A stretch of DNA of 64,000 nt from Amoebophrya sp. A120 (Eukaryota; Sar; Dinophyceae; Syndiniales; Amoebophryaceae), in contig CAJINV010000002.1 in NCBI GenBank assembly GCA_905178155.1, forward strand, positions 1,029,809-1,093,808. The letters run 5' to 3'. The position numbers were made by a program, and so were the translations under genes. The notes under the pieces were generated by a model. It was not told the origin of the DNA and did not search any database. It saw only the letters and a program-made list of their open reading frames with translations. Below are positions 10,300 to 21,700 of this stretch, in pieces. Position 1 is the stretch's first letter. Each line of letters starts with the position of its first letter.

Positions 10300-12480
10300 G
10301 AGCGTTCCCGTAGTCGGCCTCCGATCAAAACACGCTAGCCGAGTGCACTGGTTCCGCCGGGCGGGGTCAAATCCAGACGTGGCAGCCCAGGAGGGAGGCT
10401 GCTGGAGCTTGGCCTGTGCTGTAAGTAAAGCTTGCAGGAGGCAGGCCCGCGGGCCACGACACGCGCGCGGCCTACGTGCCAAGAAAACTAACAACTGCCG
10501 AAACGGCGACGGACATTGCGACTCATCAATTACACCGCGCCAGGGGTGGCTGGAGTCACACAGCGGGCGCAGACAGAGACATCTGTCAGGGCCGCCCCCT
10601 CCTCCCAATGGCGCTTACGTTGGTTAGCGAGACAGAATCAAAGCGGGCGACGGCGCTAGCGATGTGCAGGGCAAGCACCCAGCCCCTGCGCGCTGCCCTC
10701 CGGCCCGGCTGGCGACAAAGGGGGCGGCCAGGCTGAAGGGCATGCCCGCCGCCCCCCTGCCTCGCGGGGCACGGCGGCCGACCAGCTAGCACCAGGGGGC
10801 GGCGGTGGAGACACAACCAGGACCGCCGCCGAGCCGCCCGCCGGGGACGGAGGCAGAAAAGCAAGGCGCGCGCGCCCGCTCGCCGCGGGCTAGCTAATGG
10901 GGTCCACTGGGGCCGCGCGCCTCACTGCCTTCGTTTCGCGCCGGCCCGCGCTCCCGCGCCGCGCCACTTTTTTGTTGTTTCGCTTCCACCCACTTGCGCA
11001 GGTTTCCGGCGGGCCGTCCATCGTCGGCAGACGCCGCGGCACTACAACCATAGCCCGCCGCCCCGCATGCCGGAGGACATGCAACCGCAGCCCCCGCCAC
11101 ACTAATAAGGCAAACAACGGCCGGGGCGAACGCTCTCTGCGGCTCGGTGCAGGTTCTTGGGCGGGCAACCCGCCCTGGTCGCTAGCCGCCCAGCGCCGCC
11201 ACCGCAAGGACCGCGCGAGGCAGGCAGCCACGGAGAACGAGGCACCGCTCCGGCCACTGGCTTCTCAAGCCGGTTCTTGGCTGGGAACAAGGCGAAACGC
11301 TCTCCATCGGTAGCTCTGAAGCAACTCGCATGCAGCTCTCCGTCTAGACGGACTTGCCTTTCATTGACAAATATACTTTTGTCTCAACATACATTACCAA
11401 AGCGACCCCTGTGGTCACTCAGTAAAGCTCGTCCGGAGCCACTCCAAAGCCCGCGTCCCTCATCCGCGATGATTTATTGGAGGTGCCAATCACTTTAGAT
11501 ATCCTACAGCAGTAGTACAGCCACTCCTTTACCTTCCTTTTTTCCTCACAAGTCAGCCTCTCGATTGGAACTGCAACTCAAAGCTGTGCCGGCAGATGAG
11601 CTTCAACGCCTGACAAAAGAACTCCCATCAGGCAAAATTCGTCAAACATGCCAGCCTGGCGCAAGTCATCGGCCGAATGCCATTCGCGGGCCCACCGGAA
11701 TGTGGTCCAAAAACAAGTCGCGTCTAATTAAGACGCACAAACAGGTCGCGCCACACGGGAGACACCACTGACTATCTAGGCTACGACTCCGGCCAAAGGG
11801 TCGGGTGCCGCGCCAGGAGGCGCACCAAACTAACACACACCCACGCACGGACGGGCGCAGGGGGCCCACACTGTCGCGGGCAACCACTTCACCCAAGCCG
11901 GCACTCACACCGTCACGAACTGCCGCCCCACGATGAAACAACGTTCGCGCGCGGGGGCGGCGGGCCGGCAAGGCCAAACGAGGACGCTGCGCAGCGCGGG
12001 CGTGGCACCGCACACGGCAGGCCATTCAGAAAGAAACCAAAAGCCGCCACAGGGCAACGAACGGCGGCCGGGCGAAAAAGCACGCGCCAGCGTTGGGCGC
12101 TGGCCCGCCGGCCGGCGCAGTCTGCCGGCGTGGGCGGGGGGGCGTCCCACCGGGCTGCGCTGGCGGCTTTACTGCTTGGCGGCGCGGGCGCCCTCTCCCT
12201 GTCGGTCGTTGCCTCCTGGCGCTGGCCTGTCTGGCGCGAAGCCTTCACGCGCGACGTCTTCCGGCTGTTCCCTCGAACAGGCTTCGGCGCAGCGGGGTCT
12301 CCCCCGGGCCTGACAGTAGGCGGCCGCGAAGCTCTGGGGGGAGGGCAACTCAGCAAAAGCTAGCGCCACTTCCAGGTGCCAATGTGCTGGCAACTTCCCG
12401 AAGACGCGGAATCACCGCGCTGCCGCCATTGCAGGAAGCGCGGTAGTCGGTCACTGTGAGGAAGGAATCTGCTTCTGTTG
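10300..12480. other. G+C-rich island 1
   Basis: Very high G+C with many GCCGGC and GGGCGC runs and a less G+C-rich dip at about 11330-11600. Long ORFs occur on both strands in several frames, as expected from composition; none resembles a protein family. No gene supported. Confidence 0.7.
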
Positions 12481-13535
12481 CAGCTGTCACATGCTTGCTC
12501 GCGGCGGGGAACAAGAAGGAGACACGCTCGTCATTGGGCGCTGCTAAGCCACTCCGCTCTCCATCACGCGCGGAATTGCTTTTCTTTCAGCACATCTCGT
12601 AGTTTCATAGATACATAGTAGAATGATCCACTCCTGGTACGCTCACGGCCTCCCTCCTCGTCACTAAAGTACAACCCTCTGCCGTGCCCGCCCCGGGGCG
12701 AAAACGGACCAACGCACGTCGAAAAACAAGAAAAGACAACCTCTGCTGGCGCTTCCTGCTAAACCCGCCGGAACCAGTGTTCGTGGAGGAGGGTCCGCTT
12801 CTACTCCCTGTTAACGTGCGGCATTACAAACCTGCTGAAACGCGGGGAGACAGTTGTGATGGCAACTTCGGACAACGATTGTACGTGCGTATCTATGGTT
12901 ACTGGTGTTAAAAACTCCAGTCAAAGCTCAATACTAGCCAGGTTCTTCGTCGGTCTTGTCCTTTGCTAATTGTTATGGTGGCAACATACTATTATTTTCC
13001 GTGATTCTAGTCTCTTGTTGGTAGAAGAAAACGAAAAGGTCGAAAACCATAGTGGTACTATCGATGTCAAATTACTGGTTTCTTTGCAGAAAAGCCGAAA
13101 CAAATTACATTTTTGGTCGTTAGAAGCAGGCATGGCTACCATGACACGTGCAGCTCCAAGTCAAGCTCACAGGAAAATTTGCATTTTTCACTCTCAGGCG
13201 TCGTTTCACTTTTTCATGCATTTCCATTTTCACTATTTTGACTTATCAATCTTACTGTTTTGTTTTCTACAGTCGATGAAAAACACTTTTCTCGGATGGT
13301 TTAAACTTCTGAAACTTGTCGATGAATGATTGAAATCTATTGCTAATTCTATACCGTTCTAGTACTTTCTGGTACTGTAGCTACTCCAACTTCTATTTTC
13401 ATTTTCTCCCCGCCTCTCCTGCCACAGAACCGCCATTTCCCGCGTCTCCTCCCCCACCATTATTCCCGTAGCCACCAGGAGTTGCTTCCACCTCATTGTT
13501 CCTCGGCTTCATCGAGAAGCACATCCCGAAACGGC

Positions 13536-13693
13536 TATGAACTGCAGAAGTGTCGTACTCGTATAAATGCATTTGCATTCATAAATATCCTCAGCATCAG
13601 AAATCAAATTTGTAATGCGGATATACGTTACGAAAAAGATTTGTAATGCATGACTGCAAAACCAATACGAGTACGATACTTTTGCAATGCATA
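13536..13693. mobile_element. Introner, family IE-3, in duplicated exon (absent from copy B)
   Basis: 158 bp. Duplication ACGGC/ACAGC at 13531-13535 and 13694-13698. The paralogous site in copy B (18535-18539) is a single ACAGC without insertion. Confidence 0.93.
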
Positions 13694-13783
13694 ACAGCCA
13701 CCCGCTAACGATCTCCGCTTCCTTTCATTCAACTGCCAAGTGGATGTCTTCCCCACAATGTTGTCCGACTGCAGTTCTTTAAT

Positions 13784-14100
13784 TATGGATGTGTCAGGAT
13801 CGAGGTCAACAAAATTGAAAAGTTTGTGATGCGCAAAATGAATCCAGGGCACTGAAGGCCTCCCTGTATTGGGGAGCAGGCAAATGAGACCGACTGTGCG
13901 CCGCCTGTTTAGGGGTATACAATGTGCTGCCAGAGTAGCATGACAGAAGGAGTCTTCTTTGTCCAAACAGCATGACACACTGGATTTGGGTTCTCCCGAA
14001 ATTTTTCATGCGGCACTTGAAGACTGATGCTCCAACTGACATCGATTTTGTGCATCACAAGTTTTTCGATTTTGTCAATTTCGATTCTGACACCTCCATA
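13784..14100. mobile_element. Introner, family IE-5, in duplicated exon (absent from copy B)
   Basis: 317 bp; ends TATGGATGTGTCAGG and inverse. Perfect duplication TTAAT. The copy B site at 18617-18621 is a single TTGAT with no insertion. Confidence 0.93.
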
Positions 14101-14210
14101 TTAATCCGTCCGCTTTGAGCACTTCCGGTGGCCGTGGTTTGTTCTTGTACAGTTTCAAACGGTAGATCGCCTGTAGTTTTTCCGGGTACGAGCACGTTGT
14201 GCATCATGTT

Positions 14211-17200
14211 AAACTTGGCCTGTTGGAGTTGGTTTTGGAATTTGGTATTATTTCTAGTTGATGGAAAATGGAAAATCAATATCGGGATTTTGATTTTTAC
14301 CGGATGTGGTAACAACGAGCTACGGAGAGCTGCAGAAAATTAGGATCCGCTTCTGAGGACCCATCGGGAAAAGAAAAATACGAAATTCTGCAAGGATCTT
14401 CGCGCACCAAAATCGTAGTTCTTTTGGTTATGCTTGTTATGCAACCACCTTGAATTATACGCGTGGAAATGCACCACACGAAATGATTTTTTTTGTAATG
14501 TATCTATTGTAACCACCTTCTACAAACGATCTCTTCGCGATTGTTCACAGCTTATTTTACAAGTATTTTCTAAACAAATTTCATAGAACTGGATGATGGA
14601 GGAGGAGGAGCAATGCTTTTATTTTGTTGATAAATTTCCCATCCAAAAGATGATGATGACGACCTTGAGCTTTCGATTTTTAGTTTGGAACTCAGAGCAG
14701 CTACTGGCGATTTCGGAATTTATTTATTTTATGCTTATGGAAAAAAGTACGTGAAAAAGGACTACGTAGTTCAAGGAAAATGACCTTCCTTGATTCTGAT
14801 GTTGCGAACTTTCAGTGCGTATTTTTGTAGTTCTTTTTCCTCTGTTGACAACTTCAGATCAGCGCTGTTTCAGATTTCTACCGTCACATCTAAATTTTTG
14901 GCGTTTCATGAGATGCAATTAGAAATTTTCTAATCTCGGTGGCTGGATGTGAGAGAATGCCTCGCGCTAGTAATCGGGGCCGACAAGAATATCAGAATCG
15001 TACATGTCGGACCTCAAGCTCATTTCGGTGTTGCGCTCGCCTGTCCGGGGTGTCCTCATCACGAGTCTGCGCGCAAACAGGAGGATAGGGATACGCGTCA
15101 ATAGAAATAAACAAGCTCTCCTTTTGCGTATAGAAACAGCCCTCGCACTCGGACTTGCAAATACTTAAACAGACTCCGCCGGTCTCAAAGCGATATAGCG
15201 TCAACTTCGCCGGAGCTGACCAGGCCTCCAATATGTGAATGTTGAAAACCAAATAAACCTGTCACCAAGCAGCGGCCCGCGAAAAGCGGACACGGCACCA
15301 CCGGCCTACATGCGTTGTAGCTAGAAGGGCCCCCAGGCCCAGCCGTCTCATAGTCCGGCCACATCGAGCATGAGACGAAGGTAGGACGGAGGGAAACAGG
15401 CCAGCACGACCGCAACTCCAACGAAGGAATATCGCGCCAGAGGGCGCGCGCAATTATGCGCGCGCACGCGCGCGCCGGGGGGAGGCGGGCGGCACGTCTC
15501 AGACAGAGAGGCAAAATCGCGGCAGGCAAGTCCGCCGACTTCCACACCCCCGGGAAACATGCAGAAAAGGTGGCGAGGCAATATGTATCAACGATGCAAC
15601 ACCGGGCGGCCGGCCGGGGCGAGCCAGCTAGACCAAATACCCCCGGGCCGTGAAGGGTCTTCTACATAATGGCGCTGCCGCGGGCCGCCGGGGTGCATCA
15701 ATCTGCGCGACGATGTCGCCCAAAAGGACGACGTCGGAGCTGCGCCGGATGCGTGTTTCCGCTTTGCCGTGTTTTCCCTTCGTCCTGCGCTTGAAAGCAA
15801 CGCTGAACACAGACCGAAGGCCCTCCGGCGCCGATCCGTCTGCCTTCGCCCAAATCGAAACGCTCGGGCTCCCGCCTCTTCCAGGGCCATACCTGCCCAG
15901 AGTGATAACATCGCTGGGCCGTGGAGGGTCCACCAGTGGCGCTCCGTCCTGCCGCGCGCCGGCGGCGTACATCTGCAAGACCGACCGTGCCGCCCGCAAG
16001 CCACCGGGCGGCCGGCGGAAATGAGGCGCGCCGGGGCGCTGGGTGGGGCAGTTTCTGGCGGAAGGAGGCGACGCGCGCAGCCTGGGCGACGCGATTGCGA
16101 TAGGATACTCAGCTTGTTGGCCGTTGCGTTGGTTTGGCCCGCTTCTCGGCACTCATACTTTTTTTCCTGCTGATAGGGCCCAGCCACATCTCGCCCACCA
16201 GCCCCGCGCCAACACGCACACACAGAAACAAAGGCGGCCGCGGATATCGAGCACAACACAACACACGAGCCAGCGCCCCCTCTCCCTCCATGATCGCCGC
16301 CTCTCGGATGGCCGGCATGATCGCGGCCGGCGCAAGCCCTGGGCGCCACCGTGGTAAGCATCAGCGCACTAGAAATAGACCACCTTGGAAGAAGCTGTAC
16401 CTGCTGCATGTTGATCATTGGCTGGAGGGGATGGACGACAACAAGCATGAGTCACACTCGTCATTGACTGCTTCAAAGCCTCTCCCCCCTCAGTCAAGCT
16501 CACACAAAAATGCCGGTCTAGTTTACTCATAGACCCTCCACCGCTCCTGGAACGCTCTGTCCCGACCCGGTAGATGAGCCATGTCAATTCCCTCGACCGG
16601 CAGAAGAGTTTTGTCTGAGCAAGCTGCCTGAGGAACTCTCATCAAACAAAAGTCGCCAGCTATACCTGACGCCATTCGGGGCACAGCCGGAGCGCTGTCA
16701 TGCTGCCCGATAATATATCATTTCATTTTATTTGAAACACACACACAGGCAACATCGGCGCCACACAAGAATGAAAGCCCACCGCCAGCACGGCTGTGGC
16801 CCCAACGAGAGGTCGCCACGCCAGAAAACGGGCCAAGCACGCACGCATGGGCGCAGGGCAACACACAAACCCCCGGAGCGCGGGCAGCGCCCGCAACACC
16901 GTCAACAACTAGCTCGCCCACCGGCCCCTTTGCACAGACGGCGGAACACGCTGGGGCATGAGGCGGCCGTTGGGGTAAAATTGAGGCCCGGGCGGCCGAC
17001 AGGCAGACTGGCTGCCCGCGCGGCCGGCCGCAAAGAAGATGTGAGAGGGCCACCATTGGGCGACCGGCGGAGGCAAACAGGCCGCACGGGCACCAGTGGC
17101 GCCGGCCGGCGAGGGAGGGCGGCAAGCGGGCGGCGGCGGCGTGCGCGGGCTCGTCTTCGCGTTTTTTTTAGCGCCTTGCTGCTTTGGGAGTCGGAACACG

Positions 17201-18737
17201 GCCGCCGCGCGCTCTGGAGCTTCTTGCCAGACTTTGCTGCGCCATCGAGCCGGGCGATGCCCTACTTTCTTCGCAGCACCCACCCGGCCCACGGGCCACA
17301 GATCAAGTGCCCGCGGGCGAGGGTTTTCGGGGTATGGAAGAACGCACTTGGCCGCGCCATCCCCCCCCTGCGGCGGCCACTTCGCGTCGCCGCCATTGCA
17401 GGCAACGCGCTAGCCGGCGACCGCGAAGAGGGCGCCTGCGCCGCCTGCAGCCGGTTGCCATGGTAAGCGCAAGCGTGCTTCGCTAGAAACAAGGACGAGG
17501 CCGCGCAATCGTCGTCGGAAGCTGCAACCGAGCCACTTAACATACCATCACATCACGACAAGGAATCGCTTCACAAGTTCTATATTTACAGAAAGTAGAA
17601 CCGCTCCTGAAACGCTCGCGCTCTCCATCAAGGCTGTAGATCAGCCACGGCAGTACTGCCCTCGTTTGATCCCCCACCGCATCAGACTTGCGGCGAAAAC
17701 GTAACACCACACGAAAACGAAAAGATGAGCAAGAACCGCTGGCGTTTCCTACCTGACCCATCGAAAAACCAGTGTTCGTTGACGAGGGTCCGTTTGTATT
17801 CCCTCCTGTTGACGTGCTCCATTACATCAACCCTGCTGAAACGCGGGGAGACAGTTGTGATTGAAACTTCGGACAACGAGGGTGCGTGTCGTCGTGTATC
17901 TATGGTTTACTAGTGTTAACTCCAATGTTCAAAGCTCAATACTAGCCATGTTCTTGGTCTTGCCCCTGGCGAAGAGAATCAAAATGTAATTATTGTGGCA
18001 AGAACATACTGCTTTCCGTGATTCTATTCTGTTGAAACCGTACTACCCGTAGTCATTGTGTGGGGCGTTAGAAACCATGGCAAATAAACTACTTCATGGT
18101 CGAAAGCTTGCAACACAAATACAATTTTAATTTTTGTCATGAGAAACAAGTATGTCTACCATGACACGTGCAGCTCCAAGTCAAGCTCACAGGAAAATTT
18201 GCATTTTTCACTCTCAGGTGCCGTTTCACTTTTTCATGCATTTTCACTATTTTGACTTATCAATATTACTGTTTTGTATTCTACAGCCGATGCAAATTAT
18301 TTTCTCGGATGGTTTAAACTGAAACTTGTCGATGAATGATTGAAACCTATTTCTAATTCTATACCGTTCTAGTACTTTCTGGTGCTATAGCTCCCCCAAC
18401 TTCTATTTTCATTTTCTCCCCGCCTCTCCTGCCACAGAATTTCCACTCCCCTCTCCTCCGCCACCATTCCCACAGCCACCAGGAGTCGCTTCCACCTCAT
18501 TGTTCCTCGGCTTCATCGAGAAGCACATCCCGAAACAGCCACCCGATAACGATCTCCGCTTCCTCTCATTCAACTGCCAAGTGGATGTCTTCCCCACAAT
18601 GTCCGACTGCAGTTCTTTGATTCGTCCGTTTTGAGCACTTCCGGTGGCCGTCGTTTGCTCTTGTACCGTTTCAAACTGGTGTAGATCGCCTGTAGTTCCA
18701 CTTCCAGGTACGAGCACGTTGTGCATCATGTTAAACT
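14211..18737. repeat. Tandem duplication, copy B (about 4.5 kb)
   Basis: Partner of 9355-14210; its right end lies inside the last exon of gene B at AAACT 18733-18737. It holds the real 3' end of gene B (18409 upward), G+C-rich island 2, and the same flanking A+T-rich blocks as copy A. Confidence 0.88.
15250..17540. other. G+C-rich island 2
   Basis: Same character and position within the duplication as island 1, with a dip at about 16400-16760. ORFs on both strands follow composition. No gene supported. Confidence 0.7.
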
Positions 18738-21700
18738 GATCTCCCTCCAGTACCTCATTCTTCAGCGGCGACTGTTTCCACTTTCCTTTCTGGCTCGCAT
18801 GATTGTTCACGGAAGTGGTCGTTGTCAGGAAACTCCGGATGCTGGAGGTTATTGACGCTAATCCTAGACCCCGTAAAGACCTGCTGTTTCCGTAGTGCAC
18901 TAATTTCGTCGTGGATTTTACTCTCCCGACTGTCGACGTGGTTTTATTCCCGGTGGTATCCTGTGCAAAAGTATCGCGCGCGTAGTACTAAAACTAATTG
19001 CAAATATGCATGACAAATATTTTTCTTAGGGAAAAACAGCATTACAAATTAGAATTACACTTTTCTTCTTGCCAAAATTTGTCATGCAATTTCTACTAGT
19101 ACGGTACTTTTGCAATGCGTAGGTAGTAGATGAATCAAACCCGGCGATTTGTACCCCCATTCCGGATTTCGTCTTCTCCAAGGGCATGTCCTCTTGAAAA
19201 TCCAACAAAGTTCCCTTGGGCGGGGCGCGCTTGCTGTTTTTATCCACGAGAATGATGTCTCTGGAGGGGTATCCTGTGCAAAAGTATCGTATTCGTAATC
19301 GTATTGCAATCATGCATTACAAATCTTTTTGTTAAGTCAAATACGCATTACAAATCTTATTTCTCATGCTGAGGGCGAAATTTGTAAATGCATTTATACA
19401 ACTAGTACGATGCTTTTGCATTTGATAAGGGGAGGTAGGCGTCAATTCCTTCTTTCTGAATCAACTCGATTCTTTCCAAAACGTTTTGCTTCACCACGTA
19501 CCAGCAGTCTTATCCTGTGCAAAAGTATCGCACAACTCGTAGTTTAGTACTAATCGCAATTATGCATCACAAATCCAGTTTCCAAGGCATATCTGCATTA
19601 CAAATCCAATTTGTAATGCTGAGCCTATTTGTATTGCGATTTATACTAGTACGATAACTTTTGCAATGCATAAGTCTATCATGTTGTCGATCCCGAACAA
19701 AACCCCGTCTTCGTGGTTCCCTGGTTGCCATATCCTGTGCAAAAGTATCGCACTCGTACTAATCGCAATCATGCATGACAAATCATGTTCTTAAGGTAGA
19801 ACAGCATGACAAGTTCCAGTTTTCATGCTGAGCAAATTTGTAATGCAAATGCCATTTATACTAGAAGGGTACTTTTGCAATGCATATGCCACGGTACCCG
19901 GTGGTTCAATTCGACCGTCACTTGATCTGTTGAGGCTGTAGAGGAAGATTTTGTTTTTACAACTACCGGGGGGGTAATGGTATTACTGGCAGTTGCAGCA
20001 GTTCCTGTGTTGCCAACTCGTGCTCCCTTGGAAGAAGGTGATGCTGCACCTGCAGTAGAAGGACAAGTTGTCTGGTACACTGGGTGTGTTTTCGCCAAAT
20101 CTATTAATGCGATACAGGACTTGGCGTGTTTGTCTGCCACCATGAGCAAGGAGCAGCCGATGAATTCGTGGCGGCGGAAAAAGGGCGAAACTATCGCGTC
20201 CATGCGGAAAGAGTGAAGGCTGTGAGAATGTTGATGGATTCCAATCGGGTAGAAATCACCATGACAAACTCGATTTGTCTTCCATGAGAATGCATGAGAA
20301 ACTACTTGATCAAAAATTCAAAACAGTTCTGTACTCTTGCAGGAAGTTGTCGCAGATCTTCACGCATTTTTCCAGCTGCTCCTCGTTAATCTTTATCCAC
20401 TGCAAAACCACCGTACTTCTAGCTAGTTGTAATTATCGCCATCGTGCATGAGAGATCCTCCCTCATACCTAACGCTGCATCACCAGTTGCAATTTCAATC
20501 GAAAAGAATATAGAAAAAAAATCTAAATTTGTCATGCGATGACGATCTATACAACTGACGAGTACGATCCTTTTCCCCGCCTCCATAACCTCCGATGGCG
20601 CCGTTGGGTTCTTTCCACCTGTCGACTTCGCTTTCGACACGGTTCTTGTGGTGACGAGCGGTAGAAAAACGGTGGACAAGAATTTTACCACGTCCTCCTT
20701 CGTTTTGTTCTGCTGCAGTTCTGCCTTCGTGATGCACACCTTATGCCCCGCGCAGCCGTCAATACGCCAACCCTCTGCGGCGGTGGTTGTTTGCGAATCA
20801 TGGATGGTCATCCACCTGATAAGCGAATATAATAGTGGTTGGCGTTTGGTGATGCTGATGTCAACTAACATTTTTCAAGAGGGTGGCGCAATGGAGAAAC
20901 TACTGAAATGATCGGATGCAAACTGCGCATGACAAATCGGCATCATGAAAAATATACACAAATTATACCGGAACTTCGTTATCTTCCTTCTTTTATCCTG
21001 TGCAAAAGTATCGTAGTCGTACTCGTATCAATGCAAGTCTTGCATTACAAATCTTTATCTTAAGGGAAATCCGCATTACAGATTTTCTCTCTCATGCTGA
21101 GGAAATTTGTAATGCATTTATACGAGTACGATACTTTTGCAGTTCATATCTTTCCTTCTCCTCGTCTGTTAACAGCCACGGTGCGAGTGCCTCTGCTTTC
21201 AGAAACAGATCCTCCCTTAAGGTCTTATGGCGTTCTCAAGCGTTACTGTTACATTCTCAGCTGTCTCAGCTGTTCCGTGATTTGTCATGTGCAATGCGCA
21301 TAAGCATCCACACGAGAAAGCTACTTCGCATGACAAATTTTTGAAGACCTAAACATCAAATTTGTAATGCGAGAGGTGCAAGCTCCAATGTTTTACTTTT
21401 GCCATGCTTGCATGGCAAATTCATGTACCAGTTGAGAATGTACCGTTTGAGAACGCCATAGGTTTCGTTTTTCGCTTCGGACTCCAGGAACGTGCGGAGA
21501 CCCAGCTTGCAGTCGAGGACGAAACTGATGTGTGGTTTTTTTTATTTTTCGCATAGGTACGCATGGGTAATTGGAATTGCATGACAGAATCTTCATGTGA
21601 TCGCAATATGCATGACAAACTTCAACTTCTGCACCTACCAAAGCACCACAGGTTCATCTTCAAAACACCAAAACACTCGAAATAAACATCAAGTACGCTT

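Larger units (their letters stand above)
9355..14210. repeat. Tandem duplication, copy A (about 4.9 kb)
   Basis: Homologous to 14211-18737. The join shares AAACT: left edge GGTGAAACTTGG, internal join GTTAAACTTGG, right edge GTTAAACTGATC. Strongly similar blocks: 9355-10100 with 14211-14900, 12780-12910 with 17770-17920, 13130-13320 with 18150-18330, and 13390-14210 with 18400-18737. The G+C-rich middles are much more diverged. Copy A contains two introners that copy B lacks. A short plus ORF at 9771-9974 has a similar partner at about 14593, but a 1-bp indel breaks the shared frame, so I do not call a gene. Confidence 0.88.
13399..14210 (-). pseudogene. Duplicated last exon of gene B (copy A), frame intact
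   Basis: Homologous to the last exon of gene B from residue motif FNMMHNVLVPG to the stop (13399-13401). It lacks all upstream exons and any acceptor site, so it is a 3' fragment. Two introners interrupt it (13536-13693, 13784-14100). Removing each plus its 5-bp copy gives an open frame to the stop. Indels against gene B are multiples of three, including one extra Asn codon and two codons lost near PGKTTGD. That could mean selection, recent origin or chance; no transcript can be inferred from sequence alone. Confidence 0.75.

Noticed and set aside
10300-12480. Long ORFs in the G+C-rich islands (also at 15588-16448, 23352-24077, 34269-35110, 57473-58498)
   Set aside because: They overlap on both strands and in several frames, are Arg/Pro/Ala/Gly-rich as expected from base composition, and match no family.
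12684-12911. Possible conserved exon shared by the duplication copies (partner near 17725-17913)
   Set aside because: Two indels of three bases hint at coding (PVFVEEGPLLLP against PVFVDEGPFVFPP), but copy B has a stop in the same frame and no start or splice site supports a gene.
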